Assembly (NCBI GenBank): GCA_963735045.1
Contig: CAVTIZ010000003.1
Span: 558,001-622,000, forward strand
DNA from: Salsipaludibacter sp963735045
GTDB lineage: Bacteria > Actinomycetota > Nitriliruptoria > Nitriliruptorales > Nitriliruptoraceae
Reading direction: 5' to 3'
DNA length: 64,000 nt
The position numbers were made by a program, and so were the translations under genes. The notes below the pieces were generated by a model, which was given only the letters and a program-made list of their open reading frames with translations, was not told the origin of the DNA and searched no databases. This document shows positions 1-9,426 of the stretch, piece by piece (position 1 is the stretch's first letter; each line of letters starts with the position of its first letter).

Positions 1-2009
1 TACTGCAGGTCGGCCTGTGCATGGCCCGGGTCGTGCCGAGGTGCGTGCTGGTCCGCAGCCGCGTGGTCGACGGCTCGGCGCCGGCGGGCGCGCGTGGCAT
101 CGCCATCCGTTTCGCCGGCCTGGTCCCCGGCTGGCTGGGCGCCCCTGATCCGCTCTCCCCGATCCACCTCCAGGCGCAGGAGCGCATCGAGGATCGCGGC
201 CTTCTGGTCCACGGTCGTGGCCGGCAGGCGATAGGCGGCATGGACGAAGTCCACGGTGTCGGCGCGATAGTCGTGGCCGAAGGACTTGAACTGCCCGGGG
301 ATCACCCGCATGGCGTTCATGGCATCGACGGCCACGTGCACGAAGGTGATCAGCGGTGCCCAGTCCATCGATTGCGCGACCCCCCGGCCGCGATCCTCAC
401 CGGTGAGCCATGGCGGCCGCTTCACGGCCCACCTCATCGACATCTGGGCGATCGGATCGTTGTCGTGGTCGACCACGACCGCACGCAGCCGCTCGCGCTC
501 TTCCTCGTCGAGTTGTTCGTACTCGCCGAAGTTGTCGAAGGCGGCGACCGTCCCCGTGGGCACCAGGTCCCCGGAACCCTGCCGCATGCCGGTCTTGGAC
601 CACTTGGCCAGCCCCGGCAGGCCGAACCACAGCGCCCGGTCGATGCCGTAGTGGTCGAACCCGGCGATGCCCTGGTGCATGACGACGTCCGACGCCGACC
701 AGGCACCGAGGCTTTCCCCGAACACCAGGACCTTCGGTCGCCGTTCTGCAGGCATCCCGGCCAGGCGCATCTTCACACCCCACAACAGACCCCGGAACTG
801 GGATCGACCGAGGTGGACCTTCTGCACTTCGAGGAAGGACGGCCCGCGGGCGTACTGGATGCACGCGGTGGCGATGTCCCCACGGGTCAGGAACTCGGCC
901 GCCTCGATCATCGTCTGGTCGACCCACCCGGTGCCGGTCGGGGAGACCAGCAGCAGGTGGGACCGGTCGAAGGCTCCCAACCGGTCGAGTTCCTCCATCA
1001 TCATCTCGGATCGACCCGAGGGATAGATGGGCTCGCTGTTGACCCCGACGTAGGCCCGGATCGGGTGGGCGATGGCAGGCTCGCCCACCACGGACTCGAT
1101 CAGGTCCGGGGTGACGACGTCGGTCGCGAACCGGCGGCCCTGCAGGCCCAGTTCCTCGAACGGGGAGATGCTGGCCGGCCCACCCGACGCCAGGTCGTGG
1201 TCCGGCGGCGTCGAATAGGCGGGTTCGACCTTTTCATTCGTGCGCGCCACGCGGGAGACCCCGGCGGTGTAGAGGGCCGCCGCACCGACGGTCCACCCGG
1301 CCGCGTTGACCAGCCGACCGATCGTCGCGTGGGCGACTCCCGGCCCGAAGAACTGCATGGACAGGCGTCGCGTGATCGTGAAGGTGGCGCCGATGCCCGA
1401 GCCCAGCGCGACTGCTGCCGACCCGACACCCAGCGACGTCGAAAGCGTGGCGACCTCGTCCTCGTCGCTCCATCGTGCGACGATGGCCTCGCGCTGCTCC
1501 AACAGGCGACGCGAGTGCGTCAACGTGGCAGCAAGTCCGGCCGCCGCGACGATGACCGGCCGCGCCGCGGAGCGTGGCGGAAGGCCGACCCGCAACCCGA
1601 CGGCGGTCTCGTGGATCATCCCACCCATGGCGGCGACCGCTGACAGTCGGCCGGACGTGCGCACCGATGCGACCGCCGTCGACTCGTCGTCGGATTCCTC
1701 CAGCCCCGCCACCGCCAGCCCGAGCCCGACGACGATCCCCCTGGCCGCCAGTCGGGCGGCGAGGGGAGCCGTGCGGGGGACGACCCGTTCGATGGCCCGG
1801 TTCACGCCGTGGCCGACCACCCGGGCGGCCAGGACCGACATGCCCGCGGCCAGGCCCTGGTGCCATCCGGCCCGTGGCATCAGCGATGGCCCATAGGCCG
1901 CGAAGAGGGCCCGGACCGACAGCGGACCAGCCGGGCCTGCCAGCGGGTTGATGCTGTCGGCCAGACTGATCGCGATCGGCACAGGAGGCGGAGATTCGAT
2001 GATGGCCAT
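1..2009 (-). CDS. alpha/beta-hydrolase_9 family membrane protein (C-terminus cut by window edge)
   Basis: The minus-strand frame stays open from an ATG at 2009 to the left edge, so the gene is partial at its 3' end. An in-frame TGA lies six codons upstream, so the start is at 2009 or later. AAGGAG sits unusually close to this ATG. The N-terminal ~230 residues hold hydrophobic, Ala/Gly-rich membrane segments. From about residue 290 comes a hydrolase domain with nucleophile elbow GESLGAW (Ser433), an acid candidate in VVDHDNDP and a His candidate in FGHDYRAD. This is the layout of the actinobacterial Abhydrolase_9 family (membrane N-domain plus serine hydrolase domain). The last ~50 visible residues are charged and low in complexity. 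The substrate is unknown; a lipid ester is plausible because the next gene modifies membrane lipids. It points away from cfa at 2337. Confidence 0.85.
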   Translation of the reverse strand, partial: MAIIESPPPVPIAISLADSINPLAGPAGPLSVRALFAAYGPSLMPRAGWHQGLAAGMSVLAARVVGHGVNRAIERVVPRTAPLAARLAARGIVVGLGLAVAGLEESDDESTAVASVRTSGRLSAVAAMGGMIHETAVGLRVGLPPRSAARPVIVAAAGLAATLTHSRRLLEQREAIVARWSDEDEVATLSTSLGVGSAAVALGSGIGATFTITRRLSMQFFGPGVAHATIGRLVNAAGWTVGAAALYTAGVSRVARTNEKVEPAYSTPPDHDLASGGPASISPFEELGLQGRRFATDVVTPDLIESVVGEPAIAHPIRAYVGVNSEPIYPSGRSEMMMEELDRLGAFDRSHLLLVSPTGTGWVDQTMIEAAEFLTRGDIATACIQYARGPSFLEVQKVHLGRSQFRGLLWGVKMRLAGMPAERRPKVLVFGESLGAWSASDVVMHQGIAGFDHYGIDRALWFGLPGLAKWSKTGMRQGSGDLVPTGTVAAFDNFGEYEQLDEEERERLRAVVVDHDNDPIAQMSMRWAVKRPPWLTGEDRGRGVAQSMDWAPLITFVHVAVDAMNAMRVIPGQFKSFGHDYRADTVDFVHAAYRLPATTVDQKAAILDALLRLEVDRGERIRGAQPAGDQAGETDGDATRARRRRAVDHAAADQHAPRHDPGHAQADLQ

Positions 2010-2336
2010 GCTCCTTGACTGGGGTCAGGGCATCCCGACCCGGACGGTGTCGCCCGTGGGCTCGTCCACGTCCCGTCAGTGTGGCACGGCCTGCCGCGCA
2101 GGGCACGGCAGGAGCCGTCACGGGCGATTTTTCTTCTTCGTGCCCGGAACGGCTCGGCTGGGTCACGGTGTCCTTCATGCTGGAATCACGCAGAGTGGGT
2201 GATGAACCGGAGGATTCTGCCGTCATACCTTCGGACACGAGGCGCTGAGCGGTAGGCCGTCCAGCATGGTGGCGCCTTGACACGGGAGGCGTCCAGTAGT
2301 TGCGTGAACAGGAGGGTCGATCAAGGGAGGATCAAG

Positions 2337-3665
2337 GTGAGCACGGTGCGATCAGGTGCCGCTGTCGGCGTCGACACCCGACAGGTGGCAGACATCATCG
2401 GGCCTCGGCTCGCCGAGGTCTTCGGTGAGCTCCCCGTGGAGATCGAGTTCTGGGATGGCTCGTCGTACGGTCGGCGCGACGTTCCCAGTCGGATCCGGGT
2501 CAACTCGGCCGACGCCTTGCGGCGCATTCTGAGGTCGCCCGATCAGCTCGGCCTCGCTCGGTCGTTCGTGGCCGGAGACCTCGATGTGCGTGGCTCCGTG
2601 GCGGACACACTGCGAGCGCTCAAGGCCTCGGCACCTCGCTCCAGGGTGGCCCGAGCCGTCGCGATACCGCGAATGCTGGCCGCGGCGCGTCAGCTCGGCG
2701 TGCTCGCCGGGCCGTCGCCTCAGATCCCGGCCGAGGAGCTCGTGCCAATTGGTCGGCGGCATTCGCTGAGCCGCGACCGCCAAGCGATCAGCCATCACTA
2801 CGACGTCGGCAACGAGTTCTACGAGATCGTGCTGGGCGAGGCCATGACCTATTCGTGCGCTCGGTTCACCGACCCTTCGCTGCCGCTGGCCGATGCCCAG
2901 GCGGCCAAGCACGATCTGATCTGCCGGAAGCTCGGACTCTCCGACGTGCGCGAATCCGCCGAGCCACAGCGGCCCCGGAAGCGTCTGCTCGACGTTGGGT
3001 GCGGATGGGGCTCGATGGCCATCCACGCTGCCGCGAACTTCGACGTCGACGTGGTCGGTGTGACCATCAGCGAACAGCAAGCCGAGTACGCGCGTCGCCG
3101 AGTCGCTGCCGCCGGTCTCGAGGATCGAATCGAGATCCGTCTCCAGGACTACCGAGAGACCGTCGACGGGCCCTTCGACGCGATCAGCTCGATCGGCATG
3201 TCCGAGCACGTTGGTTCGGAGAAGCTCCGCACCTACTTCGACCAGCTGTACGGATTGCTGGCGGTTGGTGGGCGCCTGTTGAACCACGCGATTTCGTCCC
3301 CAGATGGCTTGAGACTGGGTCGTCGGACATTCGTCCACCGGTACGTGTTCCCCGATGGCGAGTTGATCGATGTCGGAGCCTCGCAGGTGGCATTGGAGCG
3401 TGCTGGGTTCGAGATCCGAGATGTCGAGAACCTGCGAGAGCACTACGCGATCACGCTGAGGCATTGGGTGGCCAACCTCGAGGCTCGCTGGGACGATGCC
3501 GTCGAGCTCGTCGGCGAACGACGAGCGCGGGTGTGGTTGCTCTACATGTCGGGTTCGATCAACGGTTTCGAGGACGCAGGGCTCCAACTCCACCAGGTGC
3601 TCGCCGTCCGCAATGCGCCCGACGGAAACAGCCAGATGCCACTGACGCGCGGCGCGTGGACCTGA
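2337..3665 (+). CDS. cfa: cyclopropane-fatty-acyl-phospholipid synthase family methyltransferase
   Basis: This SAM-dependent enzyme adds a methylene or methyl group to unsaturated acyl chains of membrane phospholipids. I chose GTG 2337 because AGGGAGG lies six bases upstream; an in-frame start at 2277 would add 20 poorly supported residues. The protein is 442 residues. An N-terminal substrate domain is followed by ISHHYDVGNEFYE, the conserved TYSCARF segment (Cys ~174), the SAM-binding glycine motif LLDVGCGWGS (~217-226), SIGMSEHVG (~285) and the C-terminal HRYVFPDGEL and LREHYAITLRHW signatures. All are hallmarks of the CFA/mycolic-acid cyclopropane synthase family. Length is slightly above the usual 380-420. 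The exact product (cyclopropane or branched methyl) cannot be told from sequence. Confidence 0.93.
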   Translation: MSTVRSGAAVGVDTRQVADIIGPRLAEVFGELPVEIEFWDGSSYGRRDVPSRIRVNSADALRRILRSPDQLGLARSFVAGDLDVRGSVADTLRALKASAPRSRVARAVAIPRMLAAARQLGVLAGPSPQIPAEELVPIGRRHSLSRDRQAISHHYDVGNEFYEIVLGEAMTYSCARFTDPSLPLADAQAAKHDLICRKLGLSDVRESAEPQRPRKRLLDVGCGWGSMAIHAAANFDVDVVGVTISEQQAEYARRRVAAAGLEDRIEIRLQDYRETVDGPFDAISSIGMSEHVGSEKLRTYFDQLYGLLAVGGRLLNHAISSPDGLRLGRRTFVHRYVFPDGELIDVGASQVALERAGFEIRDVENLREHYAITLRHWVANLEARWDDAVELVGERRARVWLLYMSGSINGFEDAGLQLHQVLAVRNAPDGNSQMPLTRGAWT

Positions 3666-3975
3666 GCGTCACCCCGTCCGCCATCGCCTGCGGCGTCGAA
3701 TCGGCTGGACCCGCGGCGTTGGTCAGGCCGGTGACGAGGACGCATCGCGCATGTCACCGGCCGCTCCGGCATCCTCCGGAATGAGCTCGTTGTCGGCCTG
3801 ACGGAGGTTGCCTGTACCGGGCTCTCCCCAGCAGGCACCCGATCCCCATGACCGGGCCACGCGTGCCTGGCATCCTCGACCACGTGGTGGCCCCGTTGAC
3901 GGTCGTGGCTGGACTTGACAACACCTTTGCCGGCAGGTGTCGTCGACATGTGTTGACCTCGAGGCAAGGGACTGC
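3666..3975. other. intergenic region upstream of the STAND regulator
   Basis: No coding frame is convincing here. The only recognisable signals are a TTGACA at 3915-3920 and, 17 bases on, a TGTCGT at 3938-3943 that could act as a weak -10. A second TTGACC follows at 3953-3958. The paired TTGAC(A/C) heptamers just ahead of a SARP-type regulator could be its own operator, since SARPs bind direct repeats near the -35; this is inference only. Confidence 0.4.
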
Positions 3976-6900
3976 ATGGAACATCTCGAGGTCAACCTTG
4001 CCGGGGCGCTGACGCTTCGTCGCGGGAGGCGCGAGCTGGGAGACGTGGCGTTTCCCGGTCGGCAACTACGGTTGGTGACAGCCATGCTCGTCCTCGGGCG
4101 GGCAGATCTGGTGGCCGTTGAAGTGCTGGCCGATGAGTTGTGGCGCGGGACTCCGCCCGCACGGTGGCGCGTGGGGATTCGCGGGCTGGTGAGCAAGGTG
4201 CGGCGGGCGGTCGGGGACTTGGGCCTGCCGTCGAGTGCCGTCGTCGCGGTGGCGGGCGCGTACAAGGTCGAGCTTGGAGTCGTTCGGGTCGACCTTGAAG
4301 TGGCCGCGGCGAGGGTCGAGCAGGCTCGCGTCCATCTCGACGCGGGTCGTGTCGAGCAGGCCCTGCATGACGCCAACAGGGCGCGAGCCGTGCTGTCCCG
4401 TCCTGTGGTGCCCGGGGTCCGTTCGGACTGGCTGGACGGCGTTCGGGATCACGTGGCCGGGCAGCACCTGGATGCGCTCATCGCGGTCGGGGAGGGCCGC
4501 AGGCGTCTGGGGCGCGCAGGTCAGGCACGGATGGTCCTGTCGCGCGCCGTCGAGGCGGCGCCCTTCCGCGAAGACGCCTGGCGCGAGTTGATGCGTACGG
4601 AGGCGAGTGCCGGCAACACGGGCGGGGCCATGCGGGCCTACGAACGGTGCCGCCGTCACCTCGTGGACGAACTGGGCGTCGATCCTTCCGGAGCCACGCA
4701 GCGACTGCATGGCCAGTTGCTGGAGGACGTGCCCGTGCCTGCCGTCGGTGTGTCGGAAACGGATCGGTCGCGAGTGCCGTCCGAGTCGTCCGGGTCACGA
4801 TCAATCACTGGGGCACCCTACGTGGGGTTGCGGGCGTTTCAACGCCACGACGCTGGCCTGTTCTTTGGTCGTGATGCCGAGGTTCAGGAGGTCGTGACTC
4901 GCTTGGTGCGTTGCGGGATCGTCGCGGTGGTCGGACCATCGGGGATTGGCAAGTCGTCGCTGGTCCGGGCGGGGCTGCTCCCCGCGCTGGATCGAGGGGC
5001 GATCCCCGACTCGGACACGTGGGTGTCCATGATCGTGACGCCGGGCGACTCCCCCCTCGACGCGCTGGCTGGACGTCTGGCAAGACTGGCCCCTCGTCAT
5101 TCGCGCGAGGACCTTGCCACTCGGCTCCGCGACGACCCGGACCAACTCCACGCCCTCGTCGAGGAGGTCCTGGCTGACCAGCCCCCGGGAGCTCGCGTCC
5201 TGCTCGTCGTCGACCAGCTCGAGGAGCTGTTCACGATCGGCGACCACGATCAGGTCGAAGGATTCGTCGGACAGCTCACGGCCGCGACGCGTCGTCTCGA
5301 CGGCCGGGTCGTCGTGGTGGTGACGCTGCGGGCCGACTTCTACGACCGGGCCACCGGGGTCCCGGGACTCGCCGACCTGCTCTCCCGCTCGCAGTTCGTC
5401 GTGCCACCCCTCCAGGGCGAACAGGTCGAGGAAGCGGTGCAACGGCCGGCCGAGCGCGTCGGCGCGGAACTCGAGAAGGGCCTGCTTGCACGCATCATCG
5501 CCGACGTCGCTGGGCAGCCTGGCACGTTGCCACTGCTGCAGCACCTCCTGCTGGAGCTGTGGGAGCAGCGAACCGGCTCCGTCATGACCCGTGGCGCCTA
5601 TGCCGACCTCGGTGGCGTCACCGGCGCACTCGCCAAGCGCGCCGACGACGTCTACGCGACGCTGGGACCAGACGACCGTGCCCGCGCCCGCAGGGTCCTT
5701 CTGCGAGGCGTCCGGCCGAGCGAGGACGGCGCCGACGCCCGCCGTCCCATTCCCGAGTCCGAGTGGACACTGGGCGATGACGGACCGGACGTCCAGTCGG
5801 TGGTCGACCACCTCGTGGAGGCTCGACTCCTGACAGCGACCCGTGACCCCGCATCGGGCGAGCGCATGGTCGAGCTTGCCCACGAAGCCCTCATCGCTGG
5901 CTGGCCACGGCTGCGCGACTGGGTGGACCAGGCCCGCGGCTGGCTCCTCGACCTTCGTCGCCTGTCGTCGAGCGCGGCGGACTGGGAGCGGCACGGTCGC
6001 GACGAGCACTGGCTGCTCACCGGACGACGCCTCGACGAGGCCGAGGACGCGGTGCACGCTGCGACGCGCAACGAACTCGACCTGCACCTGTCGCCACCCA
6101 TCCACGCGCTGGTGGAAGCCTCGCGTCGGGAGCATCTGACCAGCCAGCGCGTCGCGAGCATTCAGGCGTTGGTGGATGACTCCCGCACAGCGCTGGACGA
6201 CGACCCGCAGCGAGCCCTGCTGCTCGCACTCGTCGCAGCCGAGCGACAGGAGGGCGTGCCCGAGATGTCACCGCGCCCCGTGGACCAGGTGTTGCACCGA
6301 GCCGTGGTCGCGCAACGGGAACAACGGCGATTCACCGACGTCGGCGAACTCCTGGCGGTGAGCCCCGAGGCATCGACCTTCGTGACAGCCCGCGATGGGG
6401 GCGGCGACGAGACGACGGCGGCCTTCCACGTGCGTGACGGCCGCACGGGCGATCGGCTCCTCACACTGCCAGCAGCACGACACGGCTCCGTCTCCGCCGT
6501 CTTCAATCCCGCGGCCACCGTGCTCATCACCGGTGTCCGCGAGTCCCAGTTGCGGGTCTGGCGGACCAGCGATGGAGCGGAGCTGGCGAGACTCCAGGGA
6601 CCAGAGGGCTCCGCGCTGACGGTCTGGGACTGCGACCCCACCGGACAGTTCGTGGTCGCCGGCGACCGCGCCACCCCGGTGGGCACCGGCACGCCCGTCC
6701 AGGGGCAACAGCTCGGGCGCGGCAACCCTCGTCCCGCCGGATCGACCAGCGTCACGTGCGTGTGGAACCTCGACACGGGTGAGATCGTCAGCACCATCGA
6801 CCCTCCGCGATGGCTGGAACCCAATGACTGGGGACCATCACACGCAAGCTTCGATCCCGACGGGAAGCTCCTGGCGATCTGCATCTGGGCGAGGCGCTCG

Positions 6901-8331
6901 ACGGCACAGATCATCGACGTCGCCACCGGAGCGTGCGTGTTCGAACTTCCCCCGGAGATCTCGACGATGACGACCGCGGCCTGGAGTCCGGACGGACGCT
7001 GGCTGGCACTTGGCGGCGACCGGATCACGGTCATCGATGTTCCGGGAGAACGGGTCCAGACCTCCTGGGCCGCCACGGACGGGCTGGTGGCCGGACTGGC
7101 ATGGGCCGACGACTCTCGGGCGCTGTTCGTCGGTGGCAGGAGCGTGCAACGGTGGAACGCTCCCGTGGGTCGACACGAGTTCACGTACCGAGCCAGCGGT
7201 CCGTTCGGTCCCAACACCCGCGTCTTCGCGAGCCGCGACGGCCAGCTCCTGTTCTCGGGGTCACGGACTGATGGGACTGTTCGGGTCTGGGACGCGACGG
7301 CCGACGCCGGCGCAGAAGTCGCCCGGGTGGCGACCGACGACCACCCGTCGATGGCGTGGTCCGCCGATGGGGAACGGCTGGCGGTGTCGCGACCGGCCGG
7401 CGTCGCCGTCGTGGACGCAACGACATGGCAGGACGTCGCGACCCTGACGACGGAGCTGGACGAGGATCGTGTGGTGGCGTGGAGCCCGGATGGGACTCGT
7501 CTCGCCGCAGGACACCAGGGGGGTGTGGTCGTGTGGAACCCGGCGTCCTGTCGCGAGGTCTTCCGCATCGAGCCCGACGTTGGCGGGGCTGAGTTCAGTT
7601 CCGTGTGCTTCACACCAGCGGGCCGGCACCTGGTGGTAGCCGAGTTCTTGCCACCAGGCGACGATGACACCTGGGCTGCCGGCTACCGCCTCCGGATCGT
7701 GGATCGCGACGGCATCGAGAGCCGACGCCTCGAACGCCCCGGCGATGGCGACGTGATGCGGATGGAGACCACCCCAGACGGGAGCACCCTTGCGGTCTCG
7801 CGCTATGGAGGTCTGGTCCCGTTGGTCCCGGTTGACTGCGGCATCGACCTGTGGAACCTCGAGACGGGTACGAGGCGGACGCTGGACACGATCGGCTTGG
7901 GCGTGGCCGTCGACCCCGGAGCGGAACGACTCGCAACCGGTGGGCTGGCCGGCCACGTCGAGATCTGGAACGTCCGCTCGGGCGTGATGGAGACCAGGCT
8001 CCACGGCCACACGGGCATCGTCTGGACCGTCGCCTGGTCACGCGACGGGCAGTTGATCGCCACGGGTGGCGCAGACGCCACGGTGCGAGTGTGGGATGCA
8101 GCCACGGGCGGCGAGGCGCTCCGGCTCGAGCTCGAGGCCCAGCACGAGGTCACCGAGGTCGCCTTCAGCCCAGACGGCAGCCGGCTCATCGGCGGTCAGC
8201 AAGGCCACGGCATCTGGGTCTGGACCCTCGACCGCCGTGAACTGACGCGTATCGCGCAGGATCGTGTGACCAGACGGCTGACGGCTGAGGAACGGCGCAA
8301 CCACGTCGACGACCAGCATTGGCCGGACTGA
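3976..8331 (+). CDS. SARP/BTAD-type transcriptional regulator with STAND NTPase and WD40 repeats
   Basis: A 1451-residue multidomain regulator. I start it at ATG 3976 because AAGGGA lies four bases upstream; ATG 3937 has no such site. Residues 1-95 form an OmpR/SARP winged helix. About 100-245 is a bacterial transcriptional activator (BTAD) helical repeat ending YERCRRHLVDELGVDPS. Residues ~290-700 are a novel-STAND ATPase: YVGLRAF and FFGRDAEVQEV, then a P-loop GPSGIGKSS (~320) and Walker B VLLVVDQLEELF (~410). From ~815 to the end come WD40-like repeats (for example FSPDGSRLI and GGADATVRVWD). STAND proteins are signal-activated switches in which the WD40 part senses and the N-terminus acts. 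Here the output would be transcription. The target and trigger are unknown; cfa upstream and the cupin downstream are the nearest candidates. Confidence 0.9.
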   Translation: MEHLEVNLAGALTLRRGRRELGDVAFPGRQLRLVTAMLVLGRADLVAVEVLADELWRGTPPARWRVGIRGLVSKVRRAVGDLGLPSSAVVAVAGAYKVELGVVRVDLEVAAARVEQARVHLDAGRVEQALHDANRARAVLSRPVVPGVRSDWLDGVRDHVAGQHLDALIAVGEGRRRLGRAGQARMVLSRAVEAAPFREDAWRELMRTEASAGNTGGAMRAYERCRRHLVDELGVDPSGATQRLHGQLLEDVPVPAVGVSETDRSRVPSESSGSRSITGAPYVGLRAFQRHDAGLFFGRDAEVQEVVTRLVRCGIVAVVGPSGIGKSSLVRAGLLPALDRGAIPDSDTWVSMIVTPGDSPLDALAGRLARLAPRHSREDLATRLRDDPDQLHALVEEVLADQPPGARVLLVVDQLEELFTIGDHDQVEGFVGQLTAATRRLDGRVVVVVTLRADFYDRATGVPGLADLLSRSQFVVPPLQGEQVEEAVQRPAERVGAELEKGLLARIIADVAGQPGTLPLLQHLLLELWEQRTGSVMTRGAYADLGGVTGALAKRADDVYATLGPDDRARARRVLLRGVRPSEDGADARRPIPESEWTLGDDGPDVQSVVDHLVEARLLTATRDPASGERMVELAHEALIAGWPRLRDWVDQARGWLLDLRRLSSSAADWERHGRDEHWLLTGRRLDEAEDAVHAATRNELDLHLSPPIHALVEASRREHLTSQRVASIQALVDDSRTALDDDPQRALLLALVAAERQEGVPEMSPRPVDQVLHRAVVAQREQRRFTDVGELLAVSPEASTFVTARDGGGDETTAAFHVRDGRTGDRLLTLPAARHGSVSAVFNPAATVLITGVRESQLRVWRTSDGAELARLQGPEGSALTVWDCDPTGQFVVAGDRATPVGTGTPVQGQQLGRGNPRPAGSTSVTCVWNLDTGEIVSTIDPPRWLEPNDWGPSHASFDPDGKLLAICIWARRSTAQIIDVATGACVFELPPEISTMTTAAWSPDGRWLALGGDRITVIDVPGERVQTSWAATDGLVAGLAWADDSRALFVGGRSVQRWNAPVGRHEFTYRASGPFGPNTRVFASRDGQLLFSGSRTDGTVRVWDATADAGAEVARVATDDHPSMAWSADGERLAVSRPAGVAVVDATTWQDVATLTTELDEDRVVAWSPDGTRLAAGHQGGVVVWNPASCREVFRIEPDVGGAEFSSVCFTPAGRHLVVAEFLPPGDDDTWAAGYRLRIVDRDGIESRRLERPGDGDVMRMETTPDGSTLAVSRYGGLVPLVPVDCGIDLWNLETGTRRTLDTIGLGVAVDPGAERLATGGLAGHVEIWNVRSGVMETRLHGHTGIVWTVAWSRDGQLIATGGADATVRVWDAATGGEALRLELEAQHEVTEVAFSPDGSRLIGGQQGHGIWVWTLDRRELTRIAQDRVTRRLTAEERRNHVDDQHWPD

Positions 8332-8509
8332 CCCGTCCACACGTGGAGCTTGCCTCGTCCCGACGATCGCGACGACGATCGATGGCGCTCTCGGGGATTG
8401 TGTCTTCCGCGGCGTGGACCCGCGCAATCCGGGGCTTCTTACGGGGGTTTTACCACGGGTTTCTATCGTGCCGCGATGAGAAGGATCATCCATCGGGGAA
8501 GAGTCGACC

Positions 8510-9082
8510 ATGACCACGCAGACAGAGCACTTCACACCGCCACGCTCCGGCCACCGGTACGGCACGGCGATCGCGGCGGCCCTGCTCGTGCTTGCGGCGG
8601 GCACGGCAGCCGTCGTGGCCGGTGCGGGCGACGCGCAAGCGGTCCAGGATCCACAACCGATCGCCGTCGAGGTGTTGTCCAGGCACGCCGCGTTTCCCGA
8701 CGACGTCTCGGTGCAGGTGAAGCGCAAGGTGTCCGGGCAGGGCGCCGACGTGCTGAACCTCAAGGACGCCGGTCATGTCGTCACCGCCAGGCTCGTCGTC
8801 CAACCGGACGCGGCCTTCCCCTGGCACACGCACCCAGGCCCGGTGATCGTCACGGTCACCCAGGGTGACTTGGTGTACCAGCAGGCATCGGACTGCGTCG
8901 AGCGCGTCTACGGGACCCAGGAGGCCTTCGTGGACCCAGGCCCCAAGGTCCACACTGCCTGGAACCCGGGCGAGGAGGAGACCGTGCTCGTGGCCACCTT
9001 CTTCGGGGTAGCGGTCAACGCCGACGGGACCGGTGGGGCCGTCACCATTCCCGATTCCGACCAGTCGGACCGCTGCCCGTGA
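8510..9082 (+). CDS. exported cupin-domain protein
   Basis: A 190-residue protein. Residues ~15-45 form a hydrophobic Ala-rich segment after RSGHRYG, ending GAGDAQA, which looks like a signal peptide or membrane anchor. The mature part carries a single cupin fold: WHTHPGPVIVTVTQGDLVY supplies the HxH and downstream Glu/Gly positions of motif 1, and FVDPGPKVHTAWNPG supplies the motif 2 His. Such domains bind a metal; no enzyme activity can be assigned. GGGGAAG lies eight bases before the ATG. The mature segment has two cysteines (DCVERV and the C-terminal DRCP) that could pair outside the cell. The gene stands alone on the plus strand. Confidence 0.8.
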   Translation: MTTQTEHFTPPRSGHRYGTAIAAALLVLAAGTAAVVAGAGDAQAVQDPQPIAVEVLSRHAAFPDDVSVQVKRKVSGQGADVLNLKDAGHVVTARLVVQPDAAFPWHTHPGPVIVTVTQGDLVYQQASDCVERVYGTQEAFVDPGPKVHTAWNPGEEETVLVATFFGVAVNADGTGGAVTIPDSDQSDRCP

Positions 9083-9426
9083 GCCGACGGGGCGGTGGCG
9101 GTCGGTGATCCGGCGAGCCTCCGAGCGAGGCTGGTGGCCCCGTTGCACCGCCGTACCGCGGGCTCGCCGTCTCGCCCTCGAACGCAACCCCGACCGGCGT
9201 GACGACCCAAGCACGTGGTGGTTGCGAATCGATGCCTGCAAACTCGATCGGGTGCCATGCGACCACTCGAGATGGTGCGCCGCACGAGCGTCAACAGTGG
9301 CGGTACCGAGGAGCTGACAAAGGTGGGTCGGCCCGTGCAACGCGGGCACACGTGCCAGCAGCCCTTCGAGGGCTTCAAATCCGTCTGACCGGTGGAGTCG
9401 TGGGTGTCGCGACGATGCCGGACAAC
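9083..9426. other. gap without a supported gene
   Basis: Both strands have short open frames here but their composition is Arg/Pro/Ser-rich and none has a binding site or recognisable motif. A small hairpin AGCCCT-TCG-AGGGCT lies near 9360-9374 and could end transcription of one of the two convergent flanking genes. It lacks a T-run. Confidence 0.4.

Noticed and set aside
21..1643. Long plus-strand ORF of 540 codons
   Set aside because: Antisense shadow of the Abhydrolase_9 gene; Arg/His/Pro/Gly-rich with no motif or binding site.
9355..9395. tRNA-like 3' arm (TTCAAATCC near a small stem)
   Set aside because: The flanking bases do not pair as a T-stem and no acceptor, D or anticodon arms can be laid out.
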